A stretch of 64,000 nucleotides of DNA from positions 1-64,000 of the forward strand of contig JAHBXB010000001.1 of NCBI GenBank assembly GCA_019636655.1. Direction: 5' to 3'. The notes beneath the pieces were generated by a model. That model was not told where the DNA came from. It was given only the letters and a program-made list of their open reading frames with translations, and made no database searches. This DNA comes from Phycisphaeraceae bacterium. Its GTDB lineage: Bacteria; Planctomycetota; Phycisphaerae; Phycisphaerales; UBA1924. This document shows, one piece after another, positions 50,304-58,500 of this stretch (position 1 is its first letter; each line of letters opens with the position of its first letter). The position numbers and the translations under genes were made by a program.

Positions 50304-50759
50304 TTATCGGTTCTGCACCTTCACATGCAGGATGTAGCGGTTTGCAGGGGCAACACCGGTTTCCCACGGCCGCTCGTTGACGAACTCCAGCGTCGCCTCG
50401 CCGGTGCGGTTGGCCCTGAACGAGAAGACCTCCTGGAAGGGACCGCCCGGGAGGTTCGCCGTTCCCGGCTCGCGCTCGGTGGCCTTGCCACGGAACGAGA
50501 GGACGCTCCACTCGTTGGTCCCGGTGACGAGCCGCCAGCTGTAACCGGTTCCCGATTGCGAGGCGAGCCGCACGATGATTGTCGTGGACGGGTCGATTGT
50601 TGCAGACGCCTCTTCCTGAGAGGCCTTGCCTCCGGTGAGGACAACGTCGCCTTGTTTGTTCGCGAAGCGGTCCCGATCCGAGACGCAGGCGAACGCGGTC
50701 AGGGTCGCGGCAGCCAGAGCCGCCAGCACGATTCGTCGAGGTGAGAGTGGTGTGATCAT
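50304..50759 (-). CDS. Chagasin-like (I42) protease-inhibitor lipoprotein
   Basis: 151 residues from the ATG at 50759. Lipobox LTAFAC, Cys25. The mature part carries the three inhibitor loops of the chagasin family in order: QSGTGYSW (about 68-75, equivalent of NPTTGYxW), GGPFQEVFSF (105-114) and ERPWE (129-133). Chagasin-type proteins block papain-like cysteine proteases by inserting these loops into the active-site cleft. Here it would sit on the cell envelope, either protecting against foreign proteases or controlling an own exported one. It lies between the helicase and aroC, unrelated by function; the start region lacks a strong Shine-Dalgarno. Confidence 0.85.
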   Translation of the reverse strand: MITPLSPRRIVLAALAAATLTAFACVSDRDRFANKQGDVVLTGGKASQEEASATIDPSTTIIVRLASQSGTGYSWRLVTGTNEWSVLSFRGKATEREPGTANLPGGPFQEVFSFRANRTGEATLEFVNERPWETGVAPANRYILHVKVQNR

Positions 50760-50981
50760 CAGGGACGATCCTATCTCGTGACTGACAGGGGCGGCGTCCG
50801 GGCCCGCGAGAGAACCACGCCGCGGCTTCCCGGATCGACCAACGACGGTATTCGATTTCGCATGTGTGCATGCCCCCTCCACACCCAATGCCGCAACGGT
50901 ACCTCCTGGCCGGCACCGTGCAAGGGGGAGCGCGTGCAGTGCGCCAATTCGGCGCACAGAGGCGCTCCTTGGGCACAGGTT

Positions 50982-52175
50982 TCAGGCCAGGGTCGCCCGC
51001 GGCGGGCTCAGGGGCAGGGCGCGTGCGACCCGCAGGAACGCGTCGAACGAGTTGCGGAGTTCGTCCATCGTGTCCGATGGGAACTTCTCCAGCAAGGCAC
51101 GGGCGACCTCGAAGGCGACCACGTGCTCGACCACCACGCTCGCGGCGGGGACCGCGCAGATGTCGCTCCGCTCGTACGCGGACGGCGCCGCCGTGCCGGA
51201 TGTGAGATCGACGCTCGGCATGCCCCGAAGCAGGGTGGAGATCGGTTTCATGGCGGCGCGCACGACAATGGGCGCTCCGTTGCTCATGCCTCCCTCGATG
51301 CCGCCGGCGTTGTTGGTCGGCCGGGTAAACCCCAGGGAGTGCGTATCGATGCGGTCCCGGTCCCACTCAATGGGATCGTGCACCTGGGAGCCCGGGCGAG
51401 ACGCGACCTCCTTGCCGAGCCCGATCTCGACGCACTTGATGGCCTGAACTCCCATGACCGCCGCGGCGAGCTTGGAATCCAGTCGGTCTCGCCAGTCCAT
51501 GGTCGAGCCGATCCCGGGCGGGCAGTTGAAGACGTGGGTCTCCACGATGCCGCCGATGGTGTCCTTGTCCACCTTGGCCTGCCGGATGATGTCGACTTGC
51601 TCCGACGTTGCAGCGGTATCTGGGCAGTACGTCTCGCTTGCATCGCGGGCCGCGCTCAGCGATGAGTGGTTTTCCTCCGACACTTTGCCGGGCCATTCCC
51701 GTCCGCCGATCGCGCGAACGAATCCGAACGTCTGGATCCCAAGTTCACGAAGGAGCAGCCGGGCGACGGCTCCCGCGGCCACACGCGGCGCCGTCTCGCG
51801 GGCGCTGGCCCTTTCGAGCACCGGGCGGCAGTCAGTCGAGAGGTACTTCACGGCGCCGGCAAGGTCGGCGTGCCCCGGACGGGGCACATGGATGGGCGGA
51901 GTTCGCTGCTGGTCGTCGAGGCGGGCGTCGGCGTTGTGGATGACCAGCGTGATCGGCGACCCGATAGCGACCTGGCCGCGGATGCCCGAGAGGATCTCAA
52001 CTCGGTCCGATTCGATCCGCTGGCGCGCCCCGCGGCCATACCCGCCTTGGCGCCGACGGAGCTGCTCATCGATGAATCCGGCATCGACCGTCAGGCCGGC
52101 GGGTACGCCGGAGACGATCGCCGTCACGGCCTTGCCGTGAGATTCGCCGGAGGTGAGGTAATGCAGGGCGGGCAT
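50982..52175 (-). CDS. aroC: Chorismate synthase
   Basis: 397 residues. Signatures: SGESHGKAVTAIVSGVPAGL at the N-terminus, RRRQGGYGRGARQRIESDRVEILSG, RPGHADL, RASARETA, NNAGGIEGGMSNG and ERSDICAVPAASVV. Enzyme of the last shikimate step: converts 5-enolpyruvylshikimate 3-phosphate to chorismate with reduced FMN. No Shine-Dalgarno; TACGCT ends five bases before the ATG (complement of 52181-52186), suggesting a leaderless mRNA. It is transcribed alone, with a zinc-ribbon gene upstream on the same strand. Confidence 0.98.
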   Translation of the reverse strand: MPALHYLTSGESHGKAVTAIVSGVPAGLTVDAGFIDEQLRRRQGGYGRGARQRIESDRVEILSGIRGQVAIGSPITLVIHNADARLDDQQRTPPIHVPRPGHADLAGAVKYLSTDCRPVLERASARETAPRVAAGAVARLLLRELGIQTFGFVRAIGGREWPGKVSEENHSSLSAARDASETYCPDTAATSEQVDIIRQAKVDKDTIGGIVETHVFNCPPGIGSTMDWRDRLDSKLAAAVMGVQAIKCVEIGLGKEVASRPGSQVHDPIEWDRDRIDTHSLGFTRPTNNAGGIEGGMSNGAPIVVRAAMKPISTLLRGMPSVDLTSGTAAPSAYERSDICAVPAASVVVEHVVAFEVARALLEKFPSDTMDELRNSFDAFLRVARALPLSPPRATLA

Positions 52176-52267
52176 GGGAAAGCGTAGGAGACGGGCTGGA
52201 TTCTCGGGGTTGGAGCGGCCCGGAGTGGCGGGATCGAGGCCTCACGGGGTGGGTAATCCGTCCAGCG

Positions 52268-52540
52268 TCAGGCTGGTTTCGAATAGCGAGAGCCGCACCG
52301 CGGGCACCTCGCATCGCTGTGCCGCATCGAGCACGCGGAGCACCGACGCGGGCCGCCGCCGGCAAGCAGCGTCTCGTGTGCGCGGGCGAGGTCCTCACCC
52401 GTGCCCGGCGGCACGGCGGCCACCGGGAAGGCCATCCCACACTCGGGGCAGTGCCCCTCGGTGAGCCCCGCGAGCGGGTACCGGCATCGCTTGCAGCGAC
52501 GCGTCGGATCGGGCGGTGTGCGAGGGGTGGGAGAGCCCAT
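52268..52540 (-). CDS. Small double zinc-ribbon protein
   Basis: 90 residues from the ATG at 52540 (an ATG at 52555 overlaps a TAGAAT -10-like element at 52554-52559, so the inner start is preferred). Two zinc-ribbon knuckle pairs: CKRCRYPL...CPEC near the N-terminus and CSAC...CPRC near the C-terminus, with a short Pro/Gly linker. Such planctomycete miniproteins bind one or two zinc ions; partner unknown. It precedes aroC by 92 nt and is divergent from the HAD gene. Confidence 0.7.
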   Translation of the reverse strand: MGSPTPRTPPDPTRRCKRCRYPLAGLTEGHCPECGMAFPVAAVPPGTGEDLARAHETLLAGGGPRRCSACSMRHSDARCPRCGSRYSKPA

Positions 52541-52593
52541 GGCGCGCTCGATCATTCTACCGGAGCCCGCGTAGAGCGATAGACTCGGCCCGT

Positions 52594-53343
52594 ATGGCGT
52601 CGCGGCGGTTTGACATCGTGGTCTCGGACATCGACGGGTGCCTTTCGCCCGAGGGGCCGCTGGCGTTCGACGCGCCGCGGCTGGCGAAGATCGCCGCGTT
52701 CAACCGCGAGGCGCAGGCGCGCCGGGACCGGCCGGTTGTAACGGTCTGTTCCGGGCGACCGCTGCCCTTCGCGGAGGCGATGTGCCGGCTGATCGGCAAT
52801 ACGAGCGTCCCCTGCGTCGCCGAGAACGGCGTGTGGGTGTACCACCCGGGAACCAACGAGTACCTGATGGACCCGCGCATCACGCGGGAGCACCTGCAGG
52901 CCGTCCGGGCCGCGGCCGAGTGGCTGCGGGAGGAGTTCGGTCCACGCGGCGTGACGCAGCAGCCAGGCAAGTCGGCTTCGATCTCGCTGTACCACCCGAA
53001 GACGGGCGTGCTCCACGAGATCCGTGATGGGATCAAGGCCGAGTTTGATCGTCGCGGCTGGCCGCTCCGGGTCTCGATGACCTGGCTGTACATCAACTGC
53101 GACCTGGAGCACGTCTCCAAGGCGACCGGGCTCGACCGACTCATCGACATGGTCGGCGCGACGAAGGACCGGCTCGCGGGCATCGGCGACACGACGAGCG
53201 ACCTGGCGATCCGCCGGCACGTCGCGTGGTTTGGCTGCCCCGCGAACGCCGTTGAGGACCTCAAGCCTCACGCCGACCTTGTCGCCGCGCACGACGAGGT
53301 CGAGGGCGTGCTCGAGATCCTCGAGACGATCAGGCGGTTGTGA
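52594..53343 (+). CDS. HAD-superfamily (Cof/IIB type) phosphatase
   Basis: 249 residues from the ATG at 52594; TAGACT ends eight bases upstream and there is no Shine-Dalgarno. HAD motifs: SDIDGCLSPEG (motif I), VCSGRPLPFAEA (motif II), and GIGDTTSDLAI with the terminal acidic pair (motif IV). The cap domain and WLYINCDLEHVSKATGLDRL are as in sugar-phosphate phosphatases such as mannosyl-3-phosphoglycerate or sucrose-phosphate phosphatase types. Substrate unknown. Its end overlaps the convergent thiamine gene by 14 nt. Confidence 0.85.
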   Translation: MASRRFDIVVSDIDGCLSPEGPLAFDAPRLAKIAAFNREAQARRDRPVVTVCSGRPLPFAEAMCRLIGNTSVPCVAENGVWVYHPGTNEYLMDPRITREHLQAVRAAAEWLREEFGPRGVTQQPGKSASISLYHPKTGVLHEIRDGIKAEFDRRGWPLRVSMTWLYINCDLEHVSKATGLDRLIDMVGATKDRLAGIGDTTSDLAIRRHVAWFGCPANAVEDLKPHADLVAAHDEVEGVLEILETIRRL

Positions 53344-54448
53344 CGCGGGGCCCGCGGGCCGGCTCGGCCGCGGTGTCGGCGGAAAGCGACGCCAGGATCG
53401 CCCGGCATGCGCCCGCCGGGTCCGCCGCGGCACACACGGCCGACGACACCGCGACGCCGCGGCAGCCGATCGCGGCGAGCGTGCCCGCGTTGCCCGGTCC
53501 GATGCCGCCGATGCACAGGTGCGGGCGGGAGGTCGCGAGTGGCGAGGCGAGGAACTCGCCGAGGTACGCCGGGCCCGCGAGACGCGGCTTGTCCTTGGTG
53601 GTGGTCGGGAACATCGGTCCCAGGGCGCAGTAGTCGGCGCCGCCCTCGGATGCGGCCCGGGCCTGCGCGAGGTTCTCCGTGGAGACGCCGATGATCAGAC
53701 CCGGTGCCAGGCGGCGTGCGTCGGCGAGCGGCAGGTCGTCCTGGCCGAGGTGGACGCCATCAGCGCGGGCGAGGAGGGCGATGTCCGGCCGGTCGTTGAT
53801 GATGATGGCGGTACGGGCCTCCCCGGTGGTCGAAGAGGAAAGGGCGGCTGCGCGATCAACAAGCCACGCCGCGCGATCCAGCAGTTTGCGATCGGGAAGG
53901 GCCTTCTCGCGGAGTTGGATGCAGTCGGCGCCGGACCGGATCGACATCTCCGCCACGTCGCGCCAGGAGTGGTGGGTGCAGAGCGATTCGGTGATGAGCA
54001 CGCATAGGCGCCACTGGCGCGCCCGGCCGCACCCGAAGGCGAGCACCAGCCGGCGATCGGCTTCGTAGGAGCGGTACCGCAGCCGCTCGAACTCGGCCCC
54101 GGCGCCCGGCGCGAGTTTGGCGCATTCCTCGATCGAGCGGAGGGCCTCGGTCAGCCGCTTTCCCGCGGCGATCGCCACGTGCCGCAGGTCGTCGCGCCGG
54201 CCCTCGCCGGCGGTGGAGACGGACGTCCCGACGTCCCCGGCGGTGTCGCGTGACGCGTACAGGGCGACTTCCGTCGGGTTGTCCCCCAGCGTTGCACTCG
54301 TTGCGTGGTGCAGGTCGTGCCGGATGCCCTTGAGTTCGCGGCAGAGCGGCTCGTGGTCGAGGGCGAATCGGGCGATGTCCTCCATGACGCGCAGGGCTTC
54401 CCGGGCGCGGTTGAGGTTGGCATCGATGATGCGGAGGCGCGGATCCAT
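53330..54448 (-). CDS. thiE: Thiamine-phosphate synthase with N-terminal ThiD2-like domain
   Basis: 372 residues from the ATG at 54448; TACCCT ends six bases upstream, no Shine-Dalgarno. Residues 1-140 (MDPRLRIIDANLNRAREALRVMEDIARF...) match the ThiD2 type of HMP-phosphate kinase domain that is often fused to ThiE. Residues about 150-365 form the ThiE barrel: DCIQLREKALPDRKLLDRA, IIINDRPDIALLARADGVHLGQDDLP, ADYCALGPMFPTTTKDKP and GIGPGNAGTLAAIGCRGVAVSSAV. The protein would phosphorylate the pyrimidine and join it to the thiazole phosphate. Divergent from zwf; its end overlaps the HAD gene. Confidence 0.93.
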   Translation of the reverse strand: MDPRLRIIDANLNRAREALRVMEDIARFALDHEPLCRELKGIRHDLHHATSATLGDNPTEVALYASRDTAGDVGTSVSTAGEGRRDDLRHVAIAAGKRLTEALRSIEECAKLAPGAGAEFERLRYRSYEADRRLVLAFGCGRARQWRLCVLITESLCTHHSWRDVAEMSIRSGADCIQLREKALPDRKLLDRAAWLVDRAAALSSSTTGEARTAIIINDRPDIALLARADGVHLGQDDLPLADARRLAPGLIIGVSTENLAQARAASEGGADYCALGPMFPTTTKDKPRLAGPAYLGEFLASPLATSRPHLCIGGIGPGNAGTLAAIGCRGVAVSSAVCAAADPAGACRAILASLSADTAAEPARGPRVTTA

Positions 54449-54525
54449 GCACCAAGGGTACGGATGCGGCGGCGGCCCCGGCGGCGGTCCCGGTTTCCTT
54501 CCGTCGGATGCGGTACCCTTGGCGC

Positions 54526-56094
54526 ATGACAACGCACGTGAGTGCAACCGCCGATGCATGCGTCCTGGTGATCTTCGGGGCGTCGGGCGACCTGACGCAC
54601 CGCAAACTGGTTCCCGCGCTGTTTGAACTCGACCACGCCAGGCGCCTGCCCAAGGGACTCCAGGTCATCGGCATGGCCCGGACCCCGATGAGCGACGACG
54701 AGTTCCGCGCGAAGATGCGGGAGAGCGCCGCGAAGTTCGCGTCCGGGTTCGATGCCGGTGAGTGGGACGAGTTCGCCAAGCGGCTCCACTACCACGCCGG
54801 GGACGCTGCTGCTCCCGACGCCATGCCGCCGCTGGCAAAGCGGATCGAGAGCGTGGCGGTCGCCGCGGGCATCCAGAAGAAGTCCGGTAGCGCCAACGTA
54901 CTCTTCTACCTGTCGGTGGCGCCGGGTCTCTACGAGCCGATCATCGCGAACATCGGGTCCTGCGGACTCGTGAGCGAGGGGAAGCGGTGGTGCTCGATCG
55001 ATCCCGCGGGGGCGTCGTGGCAGCGGATCATCGTTGAGAAGCCCTTCGGCCAGGACCTGCACTCGGCCGAGTCGCTGAACCGTGCGCTGGGGCGCGTGTT
55101 CGAAGAGGACGACATCTTCCGGATCGACCACTATCTCGGCAAGGAGCTCGTCCAGAACATCCTGGTGATGCGGTTTGCCAACTCGATCTTCGAGCCGGTG
55201 TGGAACCGGGTCCACGTCGACCATGTGCAGGTGACAGCGGCGGAGACCGTCGGCGTCGGCAGCCGCGCCGCGAACTTCTACGACGCGGCCGGCGCCATGC
55301 GAGACATGATCCAGAGCCACCTCCTGCAGGTGCTCGCGCTGGTGGCCATGGAGCCGCCGAGCCTGTACGACGCGGGCGCGATCATGCGGGAGAAGATCAA
55401 GCTCTTCAACACCGCCCGCCCGGTTCCCGCCGAGAAACTGCCGCTTTGGGCGACGTTTGGCCGTTACGGGCCCGACCCCGCGAAGTCCGAGCCGGCGTAC
55501 GCCGACGAAAAAGGAGTCGATCCGGCCCGCCGCACCGATACGTTCGCGGCGATGCGACTGGAGTTCGACAACTGGCGGTGGGCGGGAGTCCCGTTCTACA
55601 TCCGCAGCGGCAAGAAGATGGCGACCAAACTGACCGAGGTGGTTGTCCAGTTCCGCCGCCCGCCGACGAACCCGTTCCGGGTGATCCGGCCCGATTCCGA
55701 GGAGCGGCCCGGCAACCGGCTGGTGATCAGCATCGCGCCCCACGAGGGGATCACCCTCCGCATCGAGGGCAAGGTGCCCGGCGCGGGGATCAAGCTCGAT
55801 TCGGCGGACCTCGATCTCAACTACCTCGAGCGGTTTGGCGGCGAGCCGGTCGAGGCGTACGGGCCGCTGATGCTCGATGCGATGCGCGGCGACCGCACGC
55901 TCTACAAACACCGCGACGAGGTTGAGAGTGGCTGGCGGATCTGTCAGCCATTCCTCGATTGCGAGCCGCTCCGCAGCTCGATCCACACCTACACGCCGGG
56001 CTCTTGGGGGCCCGGCGCGGCCGACGAGCTGATCCAGCGGGATTCGCCCAATCCCCGCTCCTGGCACAACCCCCAGCCCGAAGCGAAGGGGTGA
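54526..56094 (+). CDS. zwf: Glucose-6-phosphate 1-dehydrogenase
   Basis: 522 residues from the ATG at 54526; TACCCT ends six bases before it. NADP site GASGDL (18-23); active-site signature RIDHYLGKE at about 198-206 with the catalytic His; substrate residues in EKPFGQDL; C-terminal half with GVPFYIRSGKKM. It oxidises glucose 6-phosphate to 6-phosphogluconolactone at the head of the pentose phosphate pathway. The next enzyme of the path, Pgl, lies downstream on the same strand at 62044, separated by four dockerin-type genes. Divergent from the thiamine gene. Confidence 0.97.
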   Translation: MTTHVSATADACVLVIFGASGDLTHRKLVPALFELDHARRLPKGLQVIGMARTPMSDDEFRAKMRESAAKFASGFDAGEWDEFAKRLHYHAGDAAAPDAMPPLAKRIESVAVAAGIQKKSGSANVLFYLSVAPGLYEPIIANIGSCGLVSEGKRWCSIDPAGASWQRIIVEKPFGQDLHSAESLNRALGRVFEEDDIFRIDHYLGKELVQNILVMRFANSIFEPVWNRVHVDHVQVTAAETVGVGSRAANFYDAAGAMRDMIQSHLLQVLALVAMEPPSLYDAGAIMREKIKLFNTARPVPAEKLPLWATFGRYGPDPAKSEPAYADEKGVDPARRTDTFAAMRLEFDNWRWAGVPFYIRSGKKMATKLTEVVVQFRRPPTNPFRVIRPDSEERPGNRLVISIAPHEGITLRIEGKVPGAGIKLDSADLDLNYLERFGGEPVEAYGPLMLDAMRGDRTLYKHRDEVESGWRICQPFLDCEPLRSSIHTYTPGSWGPGAADELIQRDSPNPRSWHNPQPEAKG

Positions 56095-56110
56095 AGGCGA
56101 AAACCCCGGG

Positions 56111-56138
56111 TTGTGCATCGGTCGTGATCGGCTAGGCT
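56111..56138 (+). promoter_or_regulatory. Promoter candidate before the first tandem dockerin gene
   Basis: TTGTGC (56111-56116), 16 bp, TAGGCT (56133-56138), about 42 nt before the ATG at 56181. Confidence 0.5.
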
Positions 56139-56180
56139 CTTCGTTGTGCAGCGGGTGCCGGGGAACTGGAGGTCTGTTCC

Positions 56181-57467
56181 ATGCGCGGAGTGTGCACGTG
56201 TGCGGTGGCGGGTGTCGTCGGGCTTGGGATCGGAGTCGCGAACGCGCAGACCCGCTTCAACGTCAATGACCGTACCAACGACTCGATCTACCAGTTCTTC
56301 GACGCCAACCATAACGGCGTGATCGACGAGCCGGGCGAGGTGACGCTCTACTTCTCCGCGGCCAACGCCGGCGGTCTCCCGGGCCCGCTCAATCCGACCA
56401 CGCTCGGCGTCCGTCGCGACGGTCTGACGCTCATGGGCGATCAGGACTCCACACGCCGCCTGCTCTACCTGCTCAAGGACCTTAATGGTGACGGCGACGC
56501 CAACGACGCCGGGGAGGCGATCATCGCCGCGGACGCGACCAATGCGTCCGGGGTCTCATTCGCATTCCCGACCGGATCGGAGTTCGACTCCCGCGGCCGC
56601 CTCTACGTCGTCAACGCCGGGAACACGTTCGGCAACGACATCATTGTCCGGCTTGTCGATCTCAACGGCGACGGGGATTTCCAGGATGTGGGAGAGATCA
56701 CCGAGTACGTCGCCGTGCCGTTCTTTGGTGCGGGCAACGGCCCGTACTCGCCGCAGGAAATCGTGTTCGACCGTGATGACGCGATGTACCTTCACAACTC
56801 GTCGGCCAACCTCCACGGCGTCTGGCGGTTCGTTGATGCGAACTCGAACGGTCGGGCTGACGACGCCGGCGAGGCGACGGTCTTCTTCGACTCCACCAAC
56901 GCCTCGGGCGTGACCATCAGCGCCGGGTTCGCCATCGATGTCGACCCGGTCCGCCCCCGATCGCTCTACTTCCAGCAGACGGCGACCGGCGGTGTCGACC
57001 AGCTCTACCGGCTCTCGGACCTGAACGCCGACGGCGATGCCAACGACGCCGGCGAGGCGGTGCTCGTCTTCTCCACCGCCGAGGCTGGGTTCACCGTCAT
57101 CGACGCTCTGGCGATGTACGACGGCCGCGTGCTGCTGACCGACAACTCCGGGAAGAAAGCCATCGTCCTGACCGACGTCGACACTGACGGACTCTTTGTC
57201 TCCGCCGGCGAGCGGGCCGACTACTTCGCCAACGTCACCGCCGTGCTCGGGGATATCCGCCAGATGAACATCGTCCCGTGTCCCGGCGACTGGGACCGCA
57301 ACGGCGTGATCGATCCATCCGACATCGCGTCCTTTATCAATGACTGGTTCAACAGCCTCTCCAGCGGCGGGTTCCGCGGCGACTTCGACTTCAACGGATC
57401 GGTCGAGCCCTCCGATGTGGCAGGCCTAGTGACCGCCTGGCTCGCCGCGCTGAACGGGGCCTGCTGA
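56181..57467 (+). CDS. Secreted dockerin-type protein with calcium-loop repeats
   Basis: 428 residues; GGAGG precedes the ATG. Signal peptide to about residue 23 (ANAQTR). The body has at least four related segments with an Asp/Asn loop: FDANHNGVIDEPGEV, DLNGDGDANDAGEA (twice, once as DLNADGDANDAGEA), DLNGDGDFQDVGEI, DANSNGRADDAGEA, probably calcium-binding blades of a propeller. The C-terminal double dockerin-like module (DRNGVIDPSDIASFINDWF and DFNGSVEPSDVAGLVTAWL) ends in NGAC. First of four such genes in tandem between zwf and pgl. Confidence 0.85.
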   Translation: MRGVCTCAVAGVVGLGIGVANAQTRFNVNDRTNDSIYQFFDANHNGVIDEPGEVTLYFSAANAGGLPGPLNPTTLGVRRDGLTLMGDQDSTRRLLYLLKDLNGDGDANDAGEAIIAADATNASGVSFAFPTGSEFDSRGRLYVVNAGNTFGNDIIVRLVDLNGDGDFQDVGEITEYVAVPFFGAGNGPYSPQEIVFDRDDAMYLHNSSANLHGVWRFVDANSNGRADDAGEATVFFDSTNASGVTISAGFAIDVDPVRPRSLYFQQTATGGVDQLYRLSDLNADGDANDAGEAVLVFSTAEAGFTVIDALAMYDGRVLLTDNSGKKAIVLTDVDTDGLFVSAGERADYFANVTAVLGDIRQMNIVPCPGDWDRNGVIDPSDIASFINDWFNSLSSGGFRGDFDFNGSVEPSDVAGLVTAWLAALNGAC

Positions 57468-57635
57468 CGGACTGGCATCGAGTGCCCTGTATTCGGTCCT
57501 CGGGTCTTCGCTAGGGTCGGTCCGGCAGTCGGTAGGCCACCATAATCTCTTGCGAACCCGGGGATCTTTGGTATTCTCGATGGGTCGTCTCGGCACCCGT
57601 TGGTGCCCACGGTGCAGGCTGGAGGAGTCCCGGGA

Positions 57636-58358
57636 ATGAAGATTGCGTTGACCGCCGCGGCGAGCGCGGTTGCGTGTGTCGCAGCGCCGGCTCTGGCCCA
57701 GTCTGTCGCTATCGATCTGACCGGGGTCCAGATCCGAAACGCTGTAACCCAGTCCCGTCAGAGCACGGCGACGCTGCTCCCGGCCCAGCGGTACCGGATC
57801 GTCGTTGCTGGAAACGTGCAGGGAAGCCCGCTGTCGCTGCTGGGGATCCTGTACCCGAGCCCGACACCCCTCGCCCAGGTGCTCGAAACCTTTGCGCCCG
57901 GCGCGTCCCAGGCCCTTGACACCACGAGCACGAATCCGACGACTCCCCCCTCGCACCCCTTCGCCCCGGCCCCAGTGACCCAGGGCGGCACGACGACCAT
58001 TCTGAGCACGACGGTCACCTTCAGCGCCACGATCGCCTCGGGCATCGGGGCGGACAACAAGGCGTTCTTCTCGCTGACCAACGTGGTCATTACGCCGTCG
58101 ACTGTCGGCTACCTGACCTTCACGTCGGGCTCGGCGACCGTCACGCGGATTCCCTGCCCCGTCGATTACTGGGGCGACCGCAACGGCCAGGTCGAGCCGA
58201 CCGATATCGCCGTGTTCGTCGCGGCGTGGCTGAACAGCATCTCGGCGGGCACTCTGGGCGGCGATTACGACCTGAACGGCACGGTCGAGCCGTCGGATAT
58301 CGCCGCGTATGTGGGCCAGTGGTTCGCGGCGATCAACGGCGGCGGGTGCCCGTCATAG
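57636..58358 (+). CDS. Secreted dockerin-type protein
   Basis: 240 residues from the ATG at 57636 (GGAGGAG upstream). Signal peptide to about residue 22 (ALAQSV). Residues 23-170 are Thr/Ser/Pro-rich beta strands with two parallel blocks (VTQGGTTTILSTTVTFSATI and FSLTNVVITPSTVGYLTF), likely one small binding domain. Residues about 172-240 form the dockerin-like pair with RNGQVEPTDIAVFVAAWL and LNGTVEPSDIAAYVGQWF, ending GGGCPS. No enzymatic motif. Second of the four tandem genes; the gap of about 170 bp on each side suggests separate transcripts. Confidence 0.8.
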   Translation: MKIALTAAASAVACVAAPALAQSVAIDLTGVQIRNAVTQSRQSTATLLPAQRYRIVVAGNVQGSPLSLLGILYPSPTPLAQVLETFAPGASQALDTTSTNPTTPPSHPFAPAPVTQGGTTTILSTTVTFSATIASGIGADNKAFFSLTNVVITPSTVGYLTFTSGSATVTRIPCPVDYWGDRNGQVEPTDIAVFVAAWLNSISAGTLGGDYDLNGTVEPSDIAAYVGQWFAAINGGGCPS

Positions 58359-58500
58359 GAACAGGAATTCGCTGGGGACCGCTGGGTTCCCGCATCGGAA
58401 AGGTCAGGATAGACGTACCGGCTAGTGACAGGCTGTGGGCGAGCCGATCGTGCGAGCCCCCAAGAGAGAGGCGATTGCCACACTCCCAGATGAGGATGCC

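Noticed and set aside
50540-50553. TGTAACCGGTTCCC, similar to the LacI-type operator
   Set aside because: Lies inside the chagasin-like coding region, lacks the right-hand TTAC half and has no promoter beside it.
54151-56118. 655-codon minus-strand frame opposite zwf and thiE
   Set aside because: Same cause: mirror of a GC-rich gene; it spans two well-identified genes.
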